A stretch of DNA of 64,000 bases, taken from NCBI GenBank assembly GCA_944376125.1, contig CALWBQ010000025.1:124001-188000 (forward strand), in the 5' to 3' direction. Made by a program: the position numbers and the translations under genes. This stretch comes from an uncultured Lachnospiraceae bacterium. GTDB taxonomy: Bacteria > Bacillota > Clostridia > Lachnospirales > Lachnospiraceae. Positions 54,901-63,246 of the stretch are shown here, in pieces; position 1 is the first letter of the stretch, and each line of letters opens with the position of its first letter. Below the pieces are notes generated by a model. The model saw nothing but the letters and a program-made list of their open reading frames with translations. It did not search any database and was not told the DNA's origin.

Positions 54901-55773
54901 TTATTTACTTACAGAATCAAGCTGACCTTCAATGATATATCGCTGCAGAAGAATGTACAGCAGAATAACTGGAAGGAGGGCCACAGCACACATAGCGCAG
55001 GCTAAAGGCACATTCTGAACTGCACCGTAAGCCGTATAAAAGGCTTTCCTGACGGTCAGGATCACCGTTGATTTGCTGGTATCTGTCAGCAGGTAGCTGG
55101 GCATTGCATAGCTGTTCCACGCTCCAACAGCAATCATAATCAAGCGGGTAACTGTGATAGGCTTCAGCTGCGGCAGGATGATAGTAAAAAAGGTTCTAAA
55201 AATCCCAGCCCCATCGATAGCCGCCGCCTCATCCAAATCTTTTGGAATGGATATGATAAATGAGGTATAGAAAAACATAGTGCTGGACATGCCGATTGCT
55301 GCAGTCTGAAGAGCCAGTGCCCATATCTTGTTTACCATGTGAAATTTTACCATCAAAGAATAAGTACCAACCAGCAGGGAAAGGCTGGGAATCATCATAA
55401 TGCAGATATTGAATGTCCTTAAAGTAGTAGAAACTTTGCCTCCTGCCCTGGCCAGACCGTAGGCTGCGATCCCGCCCAATACAATCTCCACAGCGCACAC
55501 CTCGGCTACCAGTACGATAGAGTTCTTGAAGCTGCCTATGAGAGATGAGGATGTGAACGCTTCAATGTAGTTTTCCAGCGTCCACTTTTCTGGAAGATAC
55601 AGGCGCGGCGTCAAATCCGTCACATACCGGAATGATTGGTTCAGCATAACATAAATCGGGAGCAGGTACAGAATCACCAGAAAGGCTGCGATGATATATA
55701 CCCCGGCTTTTACCTTTTGATTTGGAGCATAAATCTCCTTCATTTTTGTTTTTCCGGATGCAGAAGTTTTCAT
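54901..55773 (-). CDS. Carbohydrate ABC transporter permease (MalG type)
   Basis: 290 residues, six hydrophobic segments, with the EAA loop in KDLDEAAAIDGAGIFRTFFTIILPQLKPI. Second permease of a CUT1-type sugar importer and the last gene of its operon; the previous permease stops directly before its start codon. No ATPase gene accompanies it, so a shared MsmX-like ATPase encoded elsewhere must power it, as is usual for CUT1 systems in Firmicutes. Confidence 0.94.
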   Translation of the reverse strand: MKTSASGKTKMKEIYAPNQKVKAGVYIIAAFLVILYLLPIYVMLNQSFRYVTDLTPRLYLPEKWTLENYIEAFTSSSLIGSFKNSIVLVAEVCAVEIVLGGIAAYGLARAGGKVSTTLRTFNICIMMIPSLSLLVGTYSLMVKFHMVNKIWALALQTAAIGMSSTMFFYTSFIISIPKDLDEAAAIDGAGIFRTFFTIILPQLKPITVTRLIMIAVGAWNSYAMPSYLLTDTSKSTVILTVRKAFYTAYGAVQNVPLACAMCAVALLPVILLYILLQRYIIEGQLDSVSK

Positions 55774-56646
55774 CTAAAATTCCACCTCCTTGCTCCTCAA
55801 ATACCGGTTAATCGGAACGGCCACAATAAATATGATCACAAAAAGCGCGATGCCGACTGCCGAAGAGTATCCGGCTTTCTCGTCATTAAAGTAGAGGAGT
55901 GATATATAGTAGGACAGAGAAAGAGACTTTCGGTTCGGCCCGCCGTTGGTTAATGTTACAATAATATCGTACAGTTTGAAGCCGCCGATCAGGTTGGTAA
56001 TTACGGCCGTTGTGATGGCTGGCATCAGAAGCGGGATGTCCACCTTAAAAAATGCCTGCCATTTGCTGGCACCGTCCAGTCTCGCCGCTTCCTGGTACAT
56101 TTTGGGAATATTCTGCAGGCCAGCCAAATAAATCAGCATACAGAAACCCATTGCCTGCCAGCTATTTATTAAAGTAATAATAAGGACAGAGCCAACTCCG
56201 CTCTTCATCCAGTAGATATCCTCAATTCCAAAAAGATTCAGAAAATTGTTTAAAACGCCGTTATCATAACTAAAAATGTAGTACTGAATTGCACCCATGA
56301 TGACGCCTGAGATCATAATGGGCATATACAGAATCAAGCGAACAAAATTCCGGCCCTTAAACTGTTTATTTACAAACAGCGCCGCAGACAGGCCAAAGAT
56401 ATTCTGAAGCAAAGTGCTTCCAAAACCGTATACAAATGTGTTTGCCGTAGACCGCCAGAACACTTTATCCGAAAAAAGGGATAGATAGTTCTCCAGTCCT
56501 ATAAATCTCATGTTCTGAGAAAAGCCGTTCCACTTAAAGAATGACACTCTCAGCGCGTTTCCAAGGGGAACGATCATAAAAATAAAGATCAGCAGAAAAG
56601 CTGGAATACTAAGCGACAATAATATCCCTTTTTTCCTCTTGTCCAT
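55774..56646 (-). CDS. Carbohydrate ABC transporter permease (MalF type)
   Basis: 290 residues, six hydrophobic segments, and the EAA loop in PKMYQEAARLDGASKWQAFFKVDIPLLMP. Forms the channel with the MalG-type partner encoded next, with no base between them. Lies after the binding-protein gene with a hairpin in the gap. Confidence 0.94.
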   Translation of the reverse strand: MDKRKKGILLSLSIPAFLLIFIFMIVPLGNALRVSFFKWNGFSQNMRFIGLENYLSLFSDKVFWRSTANTFVYGFGSTLLQNIFGLSAALFVNKQFKGRNFVRLILYMPIMISGVIMGAIQYYIFSYDNGVLNNFLNLFGIEDIYWMKSGVGSVLIITLINSWQAMGFCMLIYLAGLQNIPKMYQEAARLDGASKWQAFFKVDIPLLMPAITTAVITNLIGGFKLYDIIVTLTNGGPNRKSLSLSYYISLLYFNDEKAGYSSAVGIALFVIIFIVAVPINRYLRSKEVEF

Positions 56647-56663
56647 AACAGCCCATCCTTTCC

Positions 56664-56698
56664 AACAGAGGACCGCAGGCTGTCCACGGTCCTCTGTT
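56664..56698 (-). terminator. Intercistronic hairpin after the sugar-binding-protein gene
   Basis: AACAGAGGACCG (56664-56675) pairs perfectly with 56687-56698, loop 11. No T run follows on the minus strand, so mRNA protection of the binding-protein message is the likelier role. Confidence 0.65.
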
Positions 56699-56746
56699 TC
56701 CTATAATTCTATTTCCAGTGTATCTAGCCTGACACACTCTCCTTCT

Positions 56747-58111
56747 TTAGCCTTCTTCCTGTGCAGCCGCATACAGATCCTGATAGTTTTCTCTCAGGTA
56801 CTCGATAATCTCCTGCTTGCTTTCCTCTGACTGGTCCTCGCAGAACATTCCGGCTGCGACCTCAAAGATGCTCCACATTCCGGCCGGCATATACTTGCGG
56901 TCCCACAGATTGTCATAGAATACATCCGGATAATGAGATTCCATCTCTTCCATCATCTGCATGCCGTACGATTTCGTTGTCTCAGAAGGCAGAGTGCTGA
57001 TCTCACCCGCTGCTGCGTTGATGCCGTCTGCATTCTCAGCAACATAATTCAAGAACGCTTTGCAGACATCCATCTCCTCTGTATCTTTCCAGATTCCAAA
57101 GGAAGCTCCCTCTCCGATACCGCAGAACCGGGCGCCGCCTTCCTGGCTTGCGCAGATCGGAATCATAGCCATCGTCACATCAGGGTTCAGAGCCACCACA
57201 GCAGTCTGGTAGGAGGTCCCGATACCGACGATGAACGCACATTCATTTCTGGCACAGCGCTCAATCGCATCTGTCTGTCCGATAGTTCCGCAGTCCTCAT
57301 ACAGGTATCCATTGTCGAACCAGGTCTGAAGGTAATCCAGGATTGTCTTAAAATCTGCCCAATCCCAGGTTCCGTTGAGTATAGCTTCATTATCATTATA
57401 CACTGCCCCCTCATAGCTCAGCCAGGAGCCGTCTGCATTCGCCAGAGCACCCGCCGAGGTAAAGTAGTTGGCAATCGGTGTATAGCCTGCCGCTTTTATC
57501 TTATCGCACGCTTCATTAAAATCATCCCACGTTTCGATCGCCCAGGGATCTACGCCGGCAGCCTCACAGACATCCATGTTAACTGCTGTTCCCAGGCAGG
57601 AACCGGTCGTCATCAGAGTATAAATTTTGCCGTCGGTATCCTGGATAACACCCAAAGCTGCGTCATTCAGGTCATCCGCCCACTCTTCTCCGCTTAAATC
57701 TGTCAAATATTCTTTATAGCGGATCAGGCTCCAGCCATGGGTCTCAAAGACATCTGGCAGATCGTTGGAAGCCATTCTGATCTTCATAGTATTTTCATAA
57801 TCCTCGCCGTACTCATCCAGCGTTACCTTCACGCCCGTTTCGCTCTCAAATCCAGCAATCACTTCCTTATAAGCTGCCAGAGTATCGCCGGTCAGATAGG
57901 TTGCGATCTCAATCTCTCTGCCGCTGAAATCGGTCGTCCCGGAAGCCTCCCCTTCTGAGGATTCCTCAGCCGCTTCGCTACCAGAAGACGCCTCCGTATC
58001 TGCGGCTGCCGCGGTGGTCTCAGCGCTGGTTCCGCTGCCGCACGCAGACAACATTAAAGAGCTTACAGCCAAACAAAAAACTGCAGTTGTTCTTGCCCAC
58101 TTTTTCTTCAT
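56747..58111 (-). CDS. Extracellular sugar-binding lipoprotein (CUT1)
   Basis: 454 residues. Signal peptide with lipobox MLSAC (Cys24), then an Ala/Glu/Ser-rich linker to about residue 60. The mature domain is of the family-1 solute-binding type (GFESETGVKVTLDEYGEDYENTMKIRMASNDLPDV). Start chosen at the ATG after AAAGGAGG; a 24-codon longer frame is less likely. The sugar is not predictable; an AraC regulator with a sugar-sensing domain is encoded divergently. Confidence 0.93.
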   Translation of the reverse strand: MKKKWARTTAVFCLAVSSLMLSACGSGTSAETTAAAADTEASSGSEAAEESSEGEASGTTDFSGREIEIATYLTGDTLAAYKEVIAGFESETGVKVTLDEYGEDYENTMKIRMASNDLPDVFETHGWSLIRYKEYLTDLSGEEWADDLNDAALGVIQDTDGKIYTLMTTGSCLGTAVNMDVCEAAGVDPWAIETWDDFNEACDKIKAAGYTPIANYFTSAGALANADGSWLSYEGAVYNDNEAILNGTWDWADFKTILDYLQTWFDNGYLYEDCGTIGQTDAIERCARNECAFIVGIGTSYQTAVVALNPDVTMAMIPICASQEGGARFCGIGEGASFGIWKDTEEMDVCKAFLNYVAENADGINAAAGEISTLPSETTKSYGMQMMEEMESHYPDVFYDNLWDRKYMPAGMWSIFEVAAGMFCEDQSEESKQEIIEYLRENYQDLYAAAQEEG

Positions 58112-58186
58112 ATATATTCTTCCTCCTTTATTTTCAGGCGAACCTGTTTTCGCCTTATTATCTCGTTGTTGTCTCATAAACATTGT

Positions 58187-59011
58187 CTAAAATTCGTAGC
58201 GGCAGCCGTCGTATGCCACTTGGTAGCCTTTTGGGTTTTCTTCCTCGCAGATCTTGTCATGGGTGAAATCTGCCCAATGGGCAAAGTGGCTCAGGGCAAT
58301 GATGGTTTTTGAATCAATACAGCCCATCTCTTCCATTCTGTCCCGCACTTCATCTACCGCTGCGAACCCCATATGACCTCTTCTCCAGTCCCTGCTGAGA
58401 GCTGTGCAGTCCAAGCTCACAAAATCAAACCTCTTTCCCTCAAGTCTATCCCAGGTACATTCCGGAAAAATCCCCGTATCATGGGCGTACAGCATCTGTT
58501 TATTGTCTTTTTTTATGATATACAGAAACGATTTTTCCGGTTGATTATGGTCAGCCAGAAGAGCCGTCACCTCATATCCCTCTTCCGTTCGGATGGTATC
58601 AAAAGGTTCCAGCCGGTGAAATACGATAAAGTCGTCAATATTGCTGTGAATGGATGCCGCCTCACGGAATCCCTTTTCAATCGTGTCATTCCCATACACA
58701 AACAATTTGCTTCCCTCCGTCCCCTCTGCAAAGTTGGATGTTCTCATGCAGATATCCTGGGGAAAAAAGTGGTCGTGATGGCTGTGGGTGATCAGCAAAG
58801 TCTTGACAGCCTGCAGATTTAAATGATACTGTTGTGCGTGGTAGTTCGTGTCCGGAGGGAAATCAATCAGGAGTGAGGTGTCAACCAATGCCTGACATCT
58901 TGTCCGTATATTTTTCCCTCCATATTTCCGCGCCAGTTCACAGGCTCTGCAGCTGCAGAACAGCGCCGGCCAGGCTTCAGAAGCCGATGTTCCATAATAT
59001 GTAATTTGCAT
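58187..59011 (-). CDS. Metallo-beta-lactamase-fold hydrolase (PhnP-like)
   Basis: 274 residues with the MBL motif ITHSHHDHFFP, further ligands in LLADHN, YAHDTG and ALSHFAHW, and an N-terminal Cys cluster (FCSCRAC) like the structural zinc site of PhnP. PhnP opens 5-phosphoribosyl 1,2-cyclic phosphate, but no phn genes are present. In this operon it is the first gene, ahead of the sugar-binding protein and permeases, so it may hydrolyse a cyclic phosphate or lactone related to the imported compound. Confidence 0.88.
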   Translation of the reverse strand: MQITYYGTSASEAWPALFCSCRACELARKYGGKNIRTRCQALVDTSLLIDFPPDTNYHAQQYHLNLQAVKTLLITHSHHDHFFPQDICMRTSNFAEGTEGSKLFVYGNDTIEKGFREAASIHSNIDDFIVFHRLEPFDTIRTEEGYEVTALLADHNQPEKSFLYIIKKDNKQMLYAHDTGIFPECTWDRLEGKRFDFVSLDCTALSRDWRRGHMGFAAVDEVRDRMEEMGCIDSKTIIALSHFAHWADFTHDKICEEENPKGYQVAYDGCRYEF

Positions 59012-59334
59012 GATATCGCCGCCCTTCTAAAGTCGGAGGATTTTTAAGACCTGCCGAATTTTTCGGAACCTTGTCTGTATGAAATGGCGTATCTGACAGT
59101 TGGTTGTTATAAAAATCACAAAATGTTGCCGATTCCTTCTTTCACTGCAGAATCCAAATATTTGTGCTATCTGTTAAGTATTTTCCAATATAGCCTTTAA
59201 TAGCTTGTTAGTTTTTTGTTAATTTTCCCGGTTCCACATTTCTTATATTGTTATTTATATCATATTTTGGTATAAATAAAAGTAAATTATGTTGCAAATT
59301 TTTCATATTTTGTTGTTCATAAGGAGTTGACACC
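59012..59334. other. Divergent control region MBL gene / AraC gene
   Basis: 323 bases, very AT-rich in its right half. Holds the AraC promoter at 59248-59276 and a small inverted repeat CCGAA-N3-TTCGG (59054-59066) in the leader of the minus-strand operon. No convincing minus-strand promoter hexamers were found, which fits a promoter that depends on the AraC activator. No gene seen. Confidence 0.5.
59248..59276 (+). promoter_or_regulatory. Sigma-A promoter of the AraC gene
   Basis: TTGTTA (59248-59253), 17-base spacer, TATAAA (59271-59276); start near 59283, leader about 50 bases with AAGGAG before the ATG. Confidence 0.75.
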
Positions 59335-60234
59335 ATGGGGATCAAAAACATCGTTTATTTTAACCAGAATAAACCCACCAATGAAACGATTCGAATTTTA
59401 GACTTCGGGTACCATGAAACCATACAAGGCCACTATTCCGCTCAGACTGTCATCGATCACTACGTCCTCCACTGCATTGTCAGCGGAAAAGGTACCTACC
59501 AGGTTCACGGCCGCACCTACCATCTGGGCCCCGGCGACTGCTTTCTGCTGATCCCCCGCGTCCCTATTTCCTACCAGTCTGACCCCCACGATCCCTGGGT
59601 ATACTATTGGGTAGGATTTGACGGGATCGATGCCGTCCCGCTTATGCAGCTCTGCAACATCAGCACAGCAGCCCCCATCCTGCACTATGGCCATACCCGG
59701 GAACTGGCTGAGCTGATCCGCCCTCTCACTGTTCCTAAAACCGTATCGGTTTCCGACAGCTACATCGCCCTGGGCCAGTTCTACCTTCTTTGTTCCAAGC
59801 TGATGGAGCACAACCGCAACATCAAGCCTCTGTCCAGAAAAGAATACTATGTCAACCAGGCCATTGCTCTGATTCAGGACTCATACTACAGCAATATCTC
59901 CGTCCAGAGCATCTCCGATGCCATCGGCCTGGACCGCACCTATCTGTACCGGATTTTCAAAGAGATCAGCGGAATGCCTATGCAGCAGTATATTACAAAT
60001 CTCAGGCTGAAACGGGCCTGCTATTTTTTGTCAAACTCTACTTTATCCTACTCTGAGATTGCTTACTACTGCGGCTACCTCTCAGAGCAGTATTTTTCTA
60101 TGGTTTTTAAAAAGAACACCGGCATGACACCGTCGGCATACCGAAAGGGCTCCGCAGTTCACGCCAAGGCGGAGCCAGAAGGGAAAGAACTCCCGACCAA
60201 ACAAAAAAATGAAACTGGAGATATAAAGGAATGA
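59335..60234 (+). CDS. AraC-family transcriptional regulator
   Basis: 299 residues: an N-terminal cupin-like sensing domain (about 20-160, YHLGPGDCFLLIPRVPISY) and two C-terminal helix-turn-helix units (about 180-280), with SISDAIGLDRTYLYRIFKE and the typical YSEIAYYCGYLSEQYFSMVFKKNTGMTPSAYRK. Divergent from the sugar importer operon, which it most likely activates. Its stop overlaps the start of sdaAA (ATGA), so sdaAA is now co-transcribed and translationally coupled to a sugar-responsive regulator gene. Confidence 0.94.
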   Translation: MGIKNIVYFNQNKPTNETIRILDFGYHETIQGHYSAQTVIDHYVLHCIVSGKGTYQVHGRTYHLGPGDCFLLIPRVPISYQSDPHDPWVYYWVGFDGIDAVPLMQLCNISTAAPILHYGHTRELAELIRPLTVPKTVSVSDSYIALGQFYLLCSKLMEHNRNIKPLSRKEYYVNQAIALIQDSYYSNISVQSISDAIGLDRTYLYRIFKEISGMPMQQYITNLRLKRACYFLSNSTLSYSEIAYYCGYLSEQYFSMVFKKNTGMTPSAYRKGSAVHAKAEPEGKELPTKQKNETGDIKE

Positions 60235-61118
60235 AATTACAGTACAAATCTATAGAAGAACTCGTCTGTGCGGCTGAAAGCTGCAAAAAGAACATATCAG
60301 AAATTGTATTAGAAGAACAGGCCCAGACTGCAGAACAAACTCAGGAGCAGCTCTTTGCTGACATGAAAAAACGGTTCCACGTTATGAAGCAGTCTGTCAA
60401 AGAGGGAATGGCCCCCGATCTCCGTTCTTCCAGCGGTCTTTCCGGCGGCTCCGCGGCCAAAATGCAGGCCGCTGTCGAACAGAAAAAAAATCATTTCGGC
60501 CCCCTCTTTGGGAGTGCTATGGCCATGGCTCTGGCAGTAGCGGAATCCAACTCCTGCATGGGCCGGATTGTGGCAGCCCCTACCGCCGGATCCTGCGGTG
60601 TCCTTCCAGCGGCCCTGATTTCCGTCATGGAGGATCAAAACATTCCGGAGGATGCCGTCGTAATGTCGATGTTCACTGCATCCGCCATCGGTATGGTCAT
60701 TGCAAAAAATGCCAGCATCGCTGGGGCTGAAGGCGGCTGCCAGGCTGAGGTAGGGACTGCATCTGCTATGGCTGCAGGAGCCCTGACAGAGCTTCTCGGA
60801 GGAACGCCCCAGATGGTCTGCCACAGCTGTGCCATTGCCCTGAAAAACATTCTTGGGCTGGTATGCGATCCAGTAGCCGGTCTGGTAGAAGTCCCCTGTG
60901 TAAAACGGAATGCCATGGGGGTAGCCAACGCCTTCACCGCCTGCGAGCTGGCCTGCGCTGGAATCACCAGCGTCATTCCCGCTGAAGAAGTGATCCAGGC
61001 CATGAACCAGATTGGACGGGAAATGAGTAGTTCTTTAAAAGAAACCGCCGAAGGCGGTTTGGCCGCCACCCCTACTGGCTGCAGACTGTGCCGGGAAATT
61101 TTTGGCACATCAGCATAA
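60231..61118 (+). CDS. sdaAA: L-serine dehydratase, alpha subunit
   Basis: Catalytic Fe-S subunit of L-serine deaminase. The 295 residues have SSSGLSGGSAAKM and APTAGSCGVLPAAL. The cluster cysteines lie in GLVCDPVAGLVEVPCVKRN and in PTGCRLCRE. Complete, so activity needs the beta subunit made from sdaAB 5.4 kb upstream on the same strand. Translation starts inside the AraC gene's last codons. Confidence 0.95.
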   Translation: MKLQYKSIEELVCAAESCKKNISEIVLEEQAQTAEQTQEQLFADMKKRFHVMKQSVKEGMAPDLRSSSGLSGGSAAKMQAAVEQKKNHFGPLFGSAMAMALAVAESNSCMGRIVAAPTAGSCGVLPAALISVMEDQNIPEDAVVMSMFTASAIGMVIAKNASIAGAEGGCQAEVGTASAMAAGALTELLGGTPQMVCHSCAIALKNILGLVCDPVAGLVEVPCVKRNAMGVANAFTACELACAGITSVIPAEEVIQAMNQIGREMSSSLKETAEGGLAATPTGCRLCREIFGTSA

Positions 61119-61143
61119 CATTCATTCTGCAGGATCAAAAAAC

Positions 61144-61170
61144 GAGCCAGGTCCGTAAACGTCCTGGCTC
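61144..61170. terminator. Terminator between sdaAA and the PTS IIB gene
   Basis: GAGCCAGG (61144-61151) pairs with CCTGGCTC (61163-61170), loop 11, with A-rich sequence on one side and a T-rich stretch on the other. Serves convergent genes. Confidence 0.8.
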
Positions 61171-61182
61171 TTAATTCTATTC

Positions 61183-61671
61183 TCATTTTGCATTTTTGAT
61201 CAGCTCTGCCACATCCATAGCTTCATCAGCCGGCACCATCTGGGCCGTCACCTTAACGCCCTTGTCAATGAGATAGGCAAAATTTTCTATATCCTCTTCT
61301 GTAACATTTACAGCTTTCTTCAGCATCTTTGTGTTCGTCTTTCCGCCCATGTTTCCTACATTGACGTTTTCCATATGAAATCCTTTATCATAAAGATCCC
61401 GGATCGTTTTCGGGTTCTTAGCTACAATAAACACCCTTTCCCCCTCATACTTTCCAGCACACAAATTTGCCGCCGCACGGTCAACTGTAAGAATAGACAG
61501 CTTGCACTGCTTGGGGCAGGCCAACTTCAAAGCCTCTTTATTGACAGTATCTTTCACAACCAAGTCATCCACCACCATGATACGGGTAGCTTTAGTCGTC
61601 AGGCTCCACACCGTTGCCACCTGTCCATGAATCAGACGGTCATCAATTCTTACATTTACAATTTCCTGCAT
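61183..61671 (-). CDS. PTS system mannose/fructose/sorbose-family IIB component
   Basis: 162 residues. The phosphorylated His15 lies in VRIDDRLIHGQVATVW; the rest matches the sorbose IIB fold (VVDDLVVKDTVNKEAL, NVGNMGGK). It transfers phosphate from IIA to the incoming sugar. The matching IIA, IIC and IID genes are not seen; downstream on the minus strand is the convergent sdaAA terminator, so this IIB is the last gene and any partners lie upstream beyond the window or elsewhere. It follows DUF3604 by 25 bases. Confidence 0.93.
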   Translation of the reverse strand: MQEIVNVRIDDRLIHGQVATVWSLTTKATRIMVVDDLVVKDTVNKEALKLACPKQCKLSILTVDRAAANLCAGKYEGERVFIVAKNPKTIRDLYDKGFHMENVNVGNMGGKTNTKMLKKAVNVTEEDIENFAYLIDKGVKVTAQMVPADEAMDVAELIKNAK

Positions 61672-61696
61672 TTTTTGTTCTCCTTTCTGTGCCAGA

Positions 61697-63235
61697 CTAT
61701 CGCTTCACTTTTACAAAAATGGGGGATGTCCAAGCAGCATCGCCATTTTTCTGCCAAACTCTGAGCCGGATGTTGCAATCCTTCTCGAATTTCATTTTTT
61801 TCTGATAGGCAATATCGTATGAGCTCTCCGGATATGCTTTATTCACCCGAATTTTGTAGGCATTGTGCCACCAGGGATCATCCCGGTAGTGTTCCAAGTC
61901 CCCCCAGGTTTTCTTTGTCAGTTCCTTCACCTCATCCCAGAGGGCATATACCTTCGATGTGTACAGCATATCTCTGACCTTCATAGGATACTCTTTTCCA
62001 TCAATCCACAGATGAACCACGCTGTCAGCATCCGCTTCAATCTCAAAAATAAATCCCTCTGTCGTTACATTGCTCGGCCCCATCCATTTTCCAGTGGCCG
62101 TAGACTGGTAGGTTGTCACATGGAAATCACAGCTCTTGTCATCCTGCTTTACGATCTCCTGTCCAAAATTATTCCAGCATTTTTCCACACTGAGAAGGGT
62201 TCCTTCCGTCTCCAGACGCCCGGTCCACTCTTTCAGCCATTGGTCTTTGTAAACCCTGGTATCAGGCCCCCACCCCAGTTCCAGGCGGAATTTAAAGCGG
62301 ATTACCCCCTCCGGGCGCTCCCGCTCCCAGGTTCCAGAATGGATAACCATTTCCTCCAGTACATTGTCCTTTACGATCTCAATCCGATCCACTGCTCCTG
62401 TTCCTTTTACATGGAAAGTCAGCTCTTCTTCCCCATCTGTTTCCAAGATTCCGCCCATGACAGTATCCCCGATGGCGTAATCCACCTCAATCCGGCTCTG
62501 AGAGACGCCATAGGTCCGGCGGTTTATAAAGGCATCCCAGATTGCCTCCTTCGTCGCATCCTCCGCCAGAACGCACATGCTCCCATGTTCAAACACGCCA
62601 GGCACACTGTGATTATCCCCTGCTGCCATCACACCTACATGCCAGCCCTCTTCCAGTCCCCGCTCATAGGTGGTTTCCCCGGTTCTCGGCCCCATATGGA
62701 CGTGGCGGTTCATTCCGAGAGGACCATCATCGTTCTCGCTGCAGCCGTGGCTGGAATAGATTTCTGCAAATGGCGAAAATTTCTCATCGTGGGTATCCCA
62801 GTTTTTTCCTCTGGATCCCGGCTGGTAAGCAAGATGGTGAGGAATCCCGATCACATCCTGACCCTGGTAAGCCTTTACCAGCTCCTGATAGCGCATAGGA
62901 TGGCATTGGTCACCATCATTCTTCAAAAAGAATACATTATGGTCACCATCCAGGCCCGACCCCTGCCATTCGTACCCCATAAACATCGGGAATCCTTCTT
63001 TTTCCGCCCTCTCAGCCAGCTCTCTGACCTGCGCCCAGTCCTTTGCGATGGTCTCATCATCGTAGCGATCCTCTACCTTTATTCCGAATTCCGTCGGTCT
63101 CATATAAAATGGATAATAGGCGATAGGCCAAAAATCCATAGTCTTTTTGATCTGTTCATACCACATATCCAGCCCCTCCATCTGCTCGTGATGGATATTG
63201 CTGTGCATATCTGTCCAAAGTTTTTTATATTTCAT
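61697..63235 (-). CDS. DUF3604 family protein (PHP-like)
   Basis: 512 residues from an ATG after AAGGAG. The N-terminal half resembles a PHP-type metal hydrolase: WTDMHSNIHHEQ, FMGYEWQGSG, GIPHHLAYQPG, EIYSSHGCSEN and MAAGDNHSVPG supply the His/Asp/Glu set. The C-terminal half is beta-rich and ends with a barrel-like domain. DUF3604 proteins often sit beside sulfatases and glycan-degradation genes, but their reaction is not established to my knowledge. Here the gene starts 12 bases after a sulfatase gene and precedes a PTS IIB. Confidence 0.85.
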   Translation of the reverse strand: MKYKKLWTDMHSNIHHEQMEGLDMWYEQIKKTMDFWPIAYYPFYMRPTEFGIKVEDRYDDETIAKDWAQVRELAERAEKEGFPMFMGYEWQGSGLDGDHNVFFLKNDGDQCHPMRYQELVKAYQGQDVIGIPHHLAYQPGSRGKNWDTHDEKFSPFAEIYSSHGCSENDDGPLGMNRHVHMGPRTGETTYERGLEEGWHVGVMAAGDNHSVPGVFEHGSMCVLAEDATKEAIWDAFINRRTYGVSQSRIEVDYAIGDTVMGGILETDGEEELTFHVKGTGAVDRIEIVKDNVLEEMVIHSGTWERERPEGVIRFKFRLELGWGPDTRVYKDQWLKEWTGRLETEGTLLSVEKCWNNFGQEIVKQDDKSCDFHVTTYQSTATGKWMGPSNVTTEGFIFEIEADADSVVHLWIDGKEYPMKVRDMLYTSKVYALWDEVKELTKKTWGDLEHYRDDPWWHNAYKIRVNKAYPESSYDIAYQKKMKFEKDCNIRLRVWQKNGDAAWTSPIFVKVKR

Positions 63236-63246
63236 GGTATTCTCCT

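Noticed and set aside
54815..60230. Search for transposase, integrase or terminal inverted repeats bounding the cassette between sdaAB and sdaAA
   Set aside because: None seen; the only inverted repeats are intercistronic or operator-like. The insertion is inferred from gene order only.
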